21,493 nt of DNA, from the NCBI GenBank assembly GCA_038321615.1, contig JBBQFC010000056.1:1-21493 (forward strand), written 5' to 3'. Origin of the DNA: JBBQFC01 sp038321615 (GTDB taxonomy: Bacteria; Bacteroidota; Bacteroidia; Flavobacteriales_D; Cryomorphaceae). Below, in pieces: positions 15,799 through 21,493 of this stretch (position 1 is the stretch's first letter; each line of letters starts with the position of its first letter). The notes beneath the pieces are model-generated. The model did not search any database and had not been told where the DNA came from. It saw only the letters and a list, made by a program, of their open reading frames with translations. Both the position numbers and the translations under genes were made by a program.

Positions 15799-16858
15799 AG
15801 TAGAGTATCACTCCTATTACGCCGTAGATTACGTTGGGTATCCACACTGCTATCAAAGCATTCAATCCGGCATTGGTGGCGGCGACGGTGGTAACTTTCA
15901 TGGCGAAAATATAGCTCACGGCTATTAGAACGCCAGAAGCTAAGTGAAGCCCTGTTCCCCCCCGATTTTTCCGACTGGCGATGCTGACGCCAATTAAAGT
16001 GAGCACGTAGGTAGCAAAAGGGAAGGCGGTGCGCTGGTAGCGCTCGATCTCATAATGCACCGTTTTGTCGGAACCACGCATTCGCTCGCTTTCAATAAAG
16101 TCGGCCAATTCCTGTGTGCCCATCGTTGATGCCACGTTGAGCCGTTGCCCAAAATCGCGTGGTTTAAGGGGTAAAATGGTGTCGAGAACCTTTCCTTCTT
16201 CAATTATTTCGCGCCCGTCTATAAAACTCCGTGCGTAATAGTTTTCGATTCTCCAATGCCCATCGGTGCTGTCGTAGCGAGCTCTGTCGGAGAGTAATTT
16301 ATATTCCAGCTTACCATCTTGCCAGCGTTCGAGCGAAAATTTATAGCCAATGTTGTTGATGGTGCTGAACGACTCGAAATAGGCAATGCTGTTGGGGCTG
16401 TATTGTCGATGGAGATTTTTGTCGTTGATGCTGAATTTTTTACTCAGGTACTCATTCTCAAACTCCAAACGGATTGTGTTAGCGCGTGGAAGCTGGTAAT
16501 GCGTAGTGTAAAGCGAAAGCCCAGTGAGGATGGTGGCTCCCAGAAAATAGGGGTACAACATTCTCCGAAAGGAGACGCCTCCAGCTAAAATCGCGACGAT
16601 CTCTGTGCGCTGCGCCATTTGACTGGTAAAAAGCAAAACGGATAGAAAAATGAGCAACGCGCTAAATAAATTGCCATAGTAGAACACAAAATTGAGGTAA
16701 TACCGCACTACAATATCGTAGAAGGGCGCTCCACTTTTGATAAACTTACTGAGCTTTTCGGATATATCGAACACGATGGCGATAGACATGATGATGGCCA
16801 GCATGAAGAAGAAAGTCCCGAGGAACTTCTTTAGTATGTAGCGATCGAGCATTTTCAT
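15782..16858 (-). CDS. LptF/LptG-family lipopolysaccharide export permease
   Basis: A 358-residue inner-membrane protein of the YjgP/YjgQ family. In the LptB2FG complex these proteins pull LPS from the inner membrane and pass it to LptC. Layout fits: N-terminal amphipathic start MLDRYILKKFLGTF, TM helices at about 15-32, 56-78 and 99-117, a coupling region (TEIVAILAGGVSFRRML, 85-101), a periplasmic jellyroll domain (about 120-270), and three C-terminal TM helices (about 278-296, 303-322, 333-354). It is closer in feel to LptG than LptF (MK.LDRY.LKKF start), so lptG is likely, but the two are hard to separate by eye. It follows tgt after one base, so the two form one operon. Confidence 0.9.
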   Translation of the reverse strand: MKMLDRYILKKFLGTFFFMLAIIMSIAIVFDISEKLSKFIKSGAPFYDIVVRYYLNFVFYYGNLFSALLIFLSVLLFTSQMAQRTEIVAILAGGVSFRRMLYPYFLGATILTGLSLYTTHYQLPRANTIRLEFENEYLSKKFSINDKNLHRQYSPNSIAYFESFSTINNIGYKFSLERWQDGKLEYKLLSDRARYDSTDGHWRIENYYARSFIDGREIIEEGKVLDTILPLKPRDFGQRLNVASTMGTQELADFIESERMRGSDKTVHYEIERYQRTAFPFATYVLTLIGVSIASRKNRGGTGLHLASGVLIAVSYIFAMKVTTVAATNAGLNALIAVWIPNVIYGVIGVILYFKAQK

Positions 16859-16859
16859 A

Positions 16860-17990
16860 TCAAAGCCGTTGATCTAATTTTTTGACCATTTGGTTCTTCC
16901 AATTCGCAAAATCGCCTGCGATAATATGCTTTCGTGCTTCCCCTACCAACCAAAGGTAGAATGCGAGATTGTGGATGCTTGCAATTTGCGAACCAAGCAT
17001 TTCGCCGGCGATAAAAAGATGGCGTAAATATGCTTTTGAATAACTCTGATCTACATAGCTGGTGCCATTGGGGTCGATCGGCGAGAAATCGTCGAGCCAC
17101 TTGGCATTTCGAATATTGATGATGCCTTCGCTGGTAAAAAGCATCCCATTCCGGGCATTTCGGGTCGGCATCACGCAGTCGAACATGTCGATGCCCAAGG
17201 CTATATTCTCCAAAATGTTTACCGGCGTACCAACGCCCATCAAATAGCGAGGTTTCTCTTTGGGAAGTATCTGGCATACCAGATCGCTCATGGCGTACAT
17301 ATCTTCGTGGGGCTCGCCTACTGAAAGCCCGCCAATGGCGTTTCCTTCCCGCTCCTGAGCCGCAATAAACTCAGCCGACTGCTTGCGTAAATCGGGGTAA
17401 ACGCTGCCTTGGACTATGGGGAAAAGGGTTTGGTTAAAGCCATACTTTGGCTCCGTGCTATCAAAGCGCTCACAGCATCGCTTCAGCCAGCGATGGGTAA
17501 GGTGCATGCTCTTTTCCGCGTAAGCGTAATCGCAAGGGTAAGGCGTGCACTCGTCGAAAGCCATTATGATATCGGCACCGATTATGCGCTGGATGTCGAT
17601 GGCACGCTCAGGCGTGAAGAAGTGGCGCGCCCCATCGATATGCGACTGAAAGCTCACGCCGCTCTCCGAGATTTTACGGCTCGCGGCAAGGGAATACACT
17701 TGGTAGCCACCGCTATCGGTGAGTTGGGGTTTCTGCCAGCCGTTGAAGCCGTGCAGTCCGCCGGCTTTTTGGAGTATGTCCATACCTGGCCTAAGGTAGA
17801 GGTGGTAGGTATTACCCAGAATGATCTGCGCTTTAATATCGTCGGCTACTTCGTGCCGGTGCACCGCTTTTACAGCTCCAGCTGTGCCTACGGGCATAAA
17901 GATTGGTGTTTCGATGCTTCCGTGATCCGTTTCGATCAGGGTAGCCCGGGCATTCGAACCGGGGTCGGTAGCTTGTAAAGTGAAGCGCAA
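16860..17990 (-). CDS. tgt: Queuine/preQ1 tRNA-guanine transglycosylase, lacking zinc cysteines
   Basis: A 376-residue enzyme that swaps guanine-34 for preQ1 in tRNAs with GUN anticodons (Asp, Asn, His, Tyr), leading to queuosine. Substrate and catalytic parts are present: TDSGGYQV (91-98, D92), FDECTPYPC (145-153), GGLSVGE (220-226), and MFDCVMPTRNARNG (269-282) with nucleophile D271. The usual zinc site C-x-C-x2-C ... H is altered: the three Cys positions are G309, S311 and D314 (DPNGTSYVDQSY), while H340 in SIHNL remains. My recollection is that many Bacteroidota Tgt proteins share this. The start is TTG at 17990: an in-frame stop lies at 18015-18017 and there is no ATG until residue 32. 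A -7 element lies about 37 bases upstream. It forms an operon with lptG. Confidence 0.95.
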   Translation of the reverse strand: MRFTLQATDPGSNARATLIETDHGSIETPIFMPVGTAGAVKAVHRHEVADDIKAQIILGNTYHLYLRPGMDILQKAGGLHGFNGWQKPQLTDSGGYQVYSLAASRKISESGVSFQSHIDGARHFFTPERAIDIQRIIGADIIMAFDECTPYPCDYAYAEKSMHLTHRWLKRCCERFDSTEPKYGFNQTLFPIVQGSVYPDLRKQSAEFIAAQEREGNAIGGLSVGEPHEDMYAMSDLVCQILPKEKPRYLMGVGTPVNILENIALGIDMFDCVMPTRNARNGMLFTSEGIINIRNAKWLDDFSPIDPNGTSYVDQSYSKAYLRHLFIAGEMLGSQIASIHNLAFYLWLVGEARKHIIAGDFANWKNQMVKKLDQRL

Positions 17991-18026
17991 AATGTGTGAA
18001 AACTTTGTTGAAAATCAAACGGGCTG

Positions 18027-18034
18027 CAAAGATA
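18027..18034 (-). promoter_or_regulatory. Bacteroidota -7 promoter element of the tgt-lptG operon
   Basis: On the - strand TATCTTTG matches TAnnTTTG exactly, 36 bases before the TTG start of tgt, predicting a short leader of about 30 nt. No clear -33 TTG is seen. It lies in the 94-base divergent region shared with the glycosyltransferase operon. Confidence 0.5.
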
Positions 18035-18084
18035 AGTGTATTTCAAATAGTGATACGTTAGCCTTTCCTTAGCTGCTCACCCAG

Positions 18085-19218
18085 ATGCAAACTATTTTTG
18101 ACCTTCAGACTATCGCTTTCGCTTGCTTGGTCTTGTTTTCAGTGGCTGCCATTTTGCAGTTGACCTATTTTCTATATTACTTTTTGCGCCTTTCTTTTTA
18201 CGAGATGCCAGCGTTAAGCGGCAATCTTCCGCCGGTGAGTGTGGTGATAGCCGCCAGAAATGAATACGATAATCTGATGCAGTTTCTCCCAATTATTCTC
18301 ACCCAGGATTATCCCGATTATGAAGTGATCGTTGTAAACGATGGCTCGTGGGATGAGTCTGAAGAACTTCTCACGGCTTTTCAGCAGCAATATGCGCACT
18401 TGAAAATTGTGAAAATTCGAGAGAACGAGCGCTTCGATGGTGGGAAGAAATTGGCTATAACAGTAGGAATAAAGGCCGCCAAAAATGAGCGTTTGCTCTT
18501 TACGGATGCGGATTGCCAACCGGCATCGCTTCAGTGGATTCGCAAAATGATGGGTGCATTATCGCCCGAAACGGAGATTGTACTAGGCTATAGCCCTTAC
18601 ATGAAAAAGCCCGGCCTGCTCAACGCCGTGGTCCGATTTGAGACTTGGCTCACCGCTGCCAATTATGTGAGTTACACCTTGGCGAAGAAACCCTTTATGG
18701 GCGTGGGGCGAAATTTATCGTATACCAGTGCAGGCTTTTACAAGGTGCACGGCTTTAAAAGTCATTACTCCCTCGCTTCGGGCGATGATGATTTGCTGGT
18801 AAACGAGCTGTCCACGGCTAAGAACGTAAGTGTTTGCCTCGATCCCGAAACCCACGTGGAATCGATCGCGCGTACCACCTGGACGAAATATTGGCGTCAA
18901 AAAAGGCGGCACTTGAGTACGAGTCGAAAATACCATTGGAAACACCGTTTATTACTTGGCGCTCAGCATGGTAGTCTATTGCTGTTATGGCTCTCGGCTA
19001 TCGGTTTGCTGGTCTTGCACAGTTATGTGTACATTGTGGGTGCTGTATTATTTGCGCGTCTTCTGCTTCAAATTTATATTTTTAGGCGATCTATCAAATG
19101 GATGGGCCAAGCCGACCTATGGTGGATGGCACCTATTCTGGAACCGATGGTGATGGTGATGTACACTTTTGTGCAAATCACCAATTTATCTGCAAAACCT
19201 GTAAAATGGACGAATTAA
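18085..19218 (+). CDS. Family 2 glycosyltransferase, membrane-anchored
   Basis: A 377-residue processive-type GT2 enzyme. One N-terminal TM helix (about 8-34) precedes the GT-A catalytic domain: VSVVIAARNEYDNL (51-64), VIVVNDGS with D86, the metal-binding FTDADCQ (139-145), a GDDD motif (233-236, acceptor-binding ED-like), and QKRRHLS (272-278), equivalent to the Q-x-x-R-W signature. C-terminal TM helices lie at about 290-310, 312-330 and 345-365. It would transfer a sugar from a nucleotide donor to a lipid or polysaccharide acceptor at the inner membrane; the sugar is not predictable. Its 3' end overlaps the sigma factor gene by 13 bases, so it leads a three-gene operon with the sigma factor and rsmG. 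A near-consensus -7, TACGTTAG, lies at 18054-18061. Confidence 0.9.
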   Translation: MQTIFDLQTIAFACLVLFSVAAILQLTYFLYYFLRLSFYEMPALSGNLPPVSVVIAARNEYDNLMQFLPIILTQDYPDYEVIVVNDGSWDESEELLTAFQQQYAHLKIVKIRENERFDGGKKLAITVGIKAAKNERLLFTDADCQPASLQWIRKMMGALSPETEIVLGYSPYMKKPGLLNAVVRFETWLTAANYVSYTLAKKPFMGVGRNLSYTSAGFYKVHGFKSHYSLASGDDDLLVNELSTAKNVSVCLDPETHVESIARTTWTKYWRQKRRHLSTSRKYHWKHRLLLGAQHGSLLLLWLSAIGLLVLHSYVYIVGAVLFARLLLQIYIFRRSIKWMGQADLWWMAPILEPMVMVMYTFVQITNLSAKPVKWTN

Positions 19219-19820
19219 TTTCGAAATTATCGCCGAAGGCTCAACACGATTATAAGTTGGTGGTGCGCTGCTTAGAAAAGCGCGACCAATCGGCCTATGC
19301 CGAGCTAATGGATCGATACCGCGAGAGTATTTATTACATGCTCTTGAAAATGGTAAACAACACCGACGATGCCGAAGACCTTACCATTGAAGCATTTGGG
19401 AAGGCTTTTCACCGATTGGCTCAGTACCACCCGAGTTTTGCGTTCAGCACCTGGATGTTTAAAATTGCTTCCAATAATGCCATCGACTTTATAAGAAAGG
19501 AGCGCAAAAAGAAAACCACTTCGATCGATACGGGCATGACCAACGAAGATGGGGAAGCCATCACTTACGACTTGGAGTCGGATGGACTCGATCCGGAAGA
19601 AGTTTTAATTAAGGACCAGAAGGTAAAGGCCATGCGCGATGTAGTCGATAAGCTCAAGCCGCGGTATAAGGAATTGGTTATCCTTCGTTATTTTAAAGAA
19701 TACTCGTACGAAGAGATCGCCGTAGAGCTCAATCTACCTTTGGGTACGGTGAAGGCGCAGTTATTTCGCGCCCGCGATTTCCTGGCCAATATGATGCAAA
19801 GCACCAAGGAGTCGATCTAA
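19206..19820 (+). CDS. RNA polymerase sigma-70 family factor, ECF type
   Basis: A 204-residue ECF sigma factor. The region 2 helices span about 25-100: AYAELMDRYRESIYYM, DAEDLTIEAFGKAFHRL (core binding) and FSTWMFKIASNNAIDFIRKE (-10 recognition). Region 4 spans about 145-198 with a helix-turn-helix: KELVILRYFKEYSYEEIAVELNLPLGTVKAQLFRARDFL. The linker between them is acidic (SDGLDPEE). The start at 19206 gives a normal ECF N-terminus; an earlier in-frame ATG at 19098 lies deep in the glycosyltransferase gene and adds non-homologous residues. It overlaps the upstream gene by 13 bases and the rsmG start by one (TAATG). No anti-sigma gene is adjacent, so its control is probably through transcription or an unlinked regulator. 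Confidence 0.93.
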   Translation: MDELISKLSPKAQHDYKLVVRCLEKRDQSAYAELMDRYRESIYYMLLKMVNNTDDAEDLTIEAFGKAFHRLAQYHPSFAFSTWMFKIASNNAIDFIRKERKKKTTSIDTGMTNEDGEAITYDLESDGLDPEEVLIKDQKVKAMRDVVDKLKPRYKELVILRYFKEYSYEEIAVELNLPLGTVKAQLFRARDFLANMMQSTKESI

Positions 19821-20449
19821 TGTGTGCTGCCGATATGCCCGATCTGCCCGATTTGGCCGCGCTATTTCCTGATATTTCACGCAAGCAACTAGGTTTATTA
19901 AATCAGTTGCCAGCACTCTATAATGAATGGAACGCTCAGATTAATGTCATTAGCCGCAAGGATATGGAGCACTTTGTGGAGCGACATGTGATGCATAGTT
20001 TAGCGCTGATGCGGCACCTGAAACTGAGACCCGGACATAAGGTAATCGATATCGGCACAGGTGGTGGTTTTCCAGGTATTCCTTTGGCTATCTGTTTTCC
20101 AGAAGTGCAATTCACCCTGGTGGATTCTATCGGAAAGAAAATAAAAGTAGTGCAGGAAGTTGCCGACGCTTTGGAACTTAAAAACGTGCGGGCGCTCAAT
20201 CAACGAGCCGAAACGGTGAGTGGCCAATACCAATACGCTATGAGTCGCGCTGTGGCGCGCTTATCTATGTTGGTCGATTTTTGCACCCGTGGGAAGTTTC
20301 GCACCAAACATCTCCTATGCCTTAAAGGCGGCGATCTCCGGGAAGAAATTGATGAAGTAGATGAATTTCCTTCCATGGTGTACAACCTAAATGCCCACTT
20401 TCCAACGGAGTTTTTTGAGACGAAGAAGGTGGTTTATATTCAATTCTGA
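19820..20449 (+). CDS. rsmG: 16S rRNA (guanine(527)-N(7))-methyltransferase
   Basis: A 209-residue SAM-dependent methyltransferase (GidB) that methylates N7 of G527 in the 530 loop of 16S rRNA; loss gives low-level streptomycin resistance in other bacteria. Visible: ALYNEWNAQINVISRKD (32-48), the FVERHVMHSLAL helix (52-63), the SAM-binding DIGTGGGFPGIPLA (77-90) with VDSIGKKIKV after it, the acidic end of strand 2, and MSRAVARL in the catalytic area. Length is typical (205-215). The ATG at 19820 shares its A with the TAA stop of the sigma factor gene, so the two are translationally coupled. An alternative in-frame ATG at 19835 gives a similar N-terminus. Third gene of the operon. Confidence 0.96.
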   Translation: MCAADMPDLPDLAALFPDISRKQLGLLNQLPALYNEWNAQINVISRKDMEHFVERHVMHSLALMRHLKLRPGHKVIDIGTGGGFPGIPLAICFPEVQFTLVDSIGKKIKVVQEVADALELKNVRALNQRAETVSGQYQYAMSRAVARLSMLVDFCTRGKFRTKHLLCLKGGDLREEIDEVDEFPSMVYNLNAHFPTEFFETKKVVYIQF

Positions 20450-20455
20450 ATTCAT

Positions 20456-20490
20456 CCTTGACCCGGGCGGGTTGACTTTTTGAATCAAGG
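20456..20490. terminator. Possible bidirectional terminator between rsmG and oxidoreductase gene
   Basis: CCTTGA (20456-20461) can pair with TCAAGG (20485-20490), enclosing a small ACCC/GGGT hairpin (20461-20472); a T-rich run (CTTTTCTTTTT) follows on the + strand. The outer stem is only 6 bp, the inner one overlaps it by a base, and the structure covers the 3' end of the - strand gene. Weak call. Confidence 0.3.
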
Positions 20491-21493
20491 AGCTTTTCTT
20501 TTTCGTTTTACTGGTTTCAAATTCTGAAGCATGGTGGGAATAAGCTCGGTAACGGTGGGATGCGTTTGAACCGAATCGCGCAGTATGGTATACGGAGTGC
20601 CGGAATACATTGCAGCTAAGAACACCCCAATGATTTCATCTCCACCCGTTCCTAAAACAGCAGCACCAACTATCTTTTCTGTTTTTGCGTCCACCACCAC
20701 TTCCATAAATCCCTGCATTTCACCTTTCTCCTTAGCTCGCGCTACGTGCTTCATTTCCATTCTGCCGTAAAGCGTTTCAATTCCCTGATCGATGGCTTGA
20801 TTTAGGCTTAGACCAGCTCGGCCAAGTGGGGGATCGGTGTAGAGCGCGTAGTTAATAATGCGATCGCTCACTTTTCGCCTGGTTTTGTTTTGCCGGTTGT
20901 GATTTACGATTTCGAAATCGTTGTAAGCCGTATGGGTGAAGGCACCTTTTCCATTGCAATCGCCCAAGGCGAACACGCCTTCCACTGCTGTCTGCAAGGC
21001 GTCATCCACCTGCACGTAGCCCTTTTCATCAACGGCGATATTGGTGGCAATTAATCCCAGTTGATCAGCATTCGATTGTCGGCCAGTGGCCAGCAGAAGG
21101 TGTGATCCGGTTAAAGTGGGTGCCCCGTCTTTGCAATCGACCTTCACCTTAATCTTTCCATTTTTCAACGTTTTACCGGAAATGCAATTCACGCCAAGGC
21201 GGATATTGACTCCTTCGGCTTTCAGAATTTCCGCGATGCACACGCTCGTTTCAGGGTCTTCTCGGCCAATTAAGTAGTCGTCTTTCTCAATCACGGTTAC
21301 CTTGGATCCAAAACGTCGAAACATCTGCGCAAACTCAAGTCCGATATAGCTCCCACCTACGATGATTAAATGATCGGGAAGCTTGCTGAGTCTAAGTATC
21401 GACTCATTGGTCATTGCCTTCACCGCTTCAAATCCTTTTGGGATGCGGGGTCGGGCTCCTACATTTATATAAATTCTATCAGCGGTATAGTGA
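20485..21493 (-). CDS. FAD-dependent pyridine nucleotide-disulfide oxidoreductase (partial, N-terminus missing)
   Basis: About 335 codons of a class I disulfide-reductase-family flavoprotein; the reading frame is open to the right edge, so the N-terminal FAD motif and the expected CxxxxC redox pair cannot be inspected. An apparent start near 21423 (GTG) is internal, because the frame continues upstream with family-like sequence (INVGARPRIPKG). Visible: the NAD(P)H Rossmann site LIIVGGSYIGLEFAQ, with acidic VIEKDD at the end of strand 2 (suggests NADH), the FAD site GVFALGDCNGKGAFTH, dimerisation domain with TDPPLGRAGLS, and the C-terminal HPTVTE (active-site His-Glu pair). It resembles proteins labelled mercuric reductase, RclA-like or 'FAD-containing oxidoreductase' in Bacteroidota; dihydrolipoamide dehydrogenase is less likely. 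No mer genes nearby. Convergent with rsmG. Confidence 0.9.
   Translation of the reverse strand, partial: HYTADRIYINVGARPRIPKGFEAVKAMTNESILRLSKLPDHLIIVGGSYIGLEFAQMFRRFGSKVTVIEKDDYLIGREDPETSVCIAEILKAEGVNIRLGVNCISGKTLKNGKIKVKVDCKDGAPTLTGSHLLLATGRQSNADQLGLIATNIAVDEKGYVQVDDALQTAVEGVFALGDCNGKGAFTHTAYNDFEIVNHNRQNKTRRKVSDRIINYALYTDPPLGRAGLSLNQAIDQGIETLYGRMEMKHVARAKEKGEMQGFMEVVVDAKTEKIVGAAVLGTGGDEIIGVFLAAMYSGTPYTILRDSVQTHPTVTELIPTMLQNLKPVKRKRKAP

Noticed and set aside
17409..17978. 189-codon open frame on the + strand
   Set aside because: Entirely antisense to tgt, which has complete motifs; it looks like a shadow frame from codon bias.
19098..19205. N-terminal extension of the sigma factor by 36 codons
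   Set aside because: It lies inside the glycosyltransferase gene in another frame and has no sigma-factor similarity.

Overview
This window is a piece of a Bacteroidota chromosome, most likely order Flavobacteriales. The reasons are a secreted protein with a C-terminal type IX secretion (T9SS) sorting domain, Bacteroidota-style -7 promoter elements (TAnnTTTG), almost no Shine-Dalgarno sequences, a 5S rRNA of the Bacteroidota type, and a housekeeping gene order familiar from this order. Placement below the order is not supported by anything I can see.

Layout from left to right. (1) 1-499: 3' end of an rRNA operon on the + strand: the tail of 23S, then 5S, then a strong intrinsic terminator. 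(2) 769-2199: a T9SS-exported beta-propeller-like protein. (3) 2430-6436: a two-gene ABC transporter unit (FtsX-type permease and ATPase, - strand) divergent from a TesA-like SGNH hydrolase, the same neighbourhood as tesA-ybbA-ybbP in Escherichia coli. (4) 6633-9432: dnaB followed by a secreted protein often database-labelled 'asparagine synthetase B', which is more like a GATase-fold protein. (5) 9485-13789: an accessory-looking stretch with a lipoprotein-like gene on + and a tight three-gene membrane operon on - (DUF6688-type protein, a signal-peptide/TM protein, a DoxX-like protein). This is the least understood part of the window. (6) 13928-15798: accA divergent from ispE (fatty-acid synthesis and the MEP isoprenoid pathway). 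(7) 15782-17990: tgt and an LptF/LptG-family permease as a two-gene operon on -. (8) 18085-20449: glycosyltransferase, ECF-type sigma factor and rsmG, overlapping one another as one operon on +. (9) 20485-21493: a flavoprotein disulfide-reductase-like oxidoreductase, cut by the right edge.

Most genes are ordinary chromosomal genes: translation and tRNA/rRNA modification (rRNA, tgt, rsmG), replication (dnaB), envelope biogenesis (lptG, glycosyltransferase, FtsX/ATPase), lipid and isoprenoid synthesis (accA, ispE). I found no CRISPR array, insertion sequence, phage gene, tRNA gene or obvious defence system. The points most worth a second look are: the uncharacterised three-gene membrane operon at 10801-13789; a Tgt that has lost all three zinc-binding cysteines but kept the histidine; the GATase-like secreted protein after dnaB; three forced TTG start codons; and -7 promoter elements placed so close to the dnaB and ispE start codons that the mRNAs are probably leaderless or nearly so.
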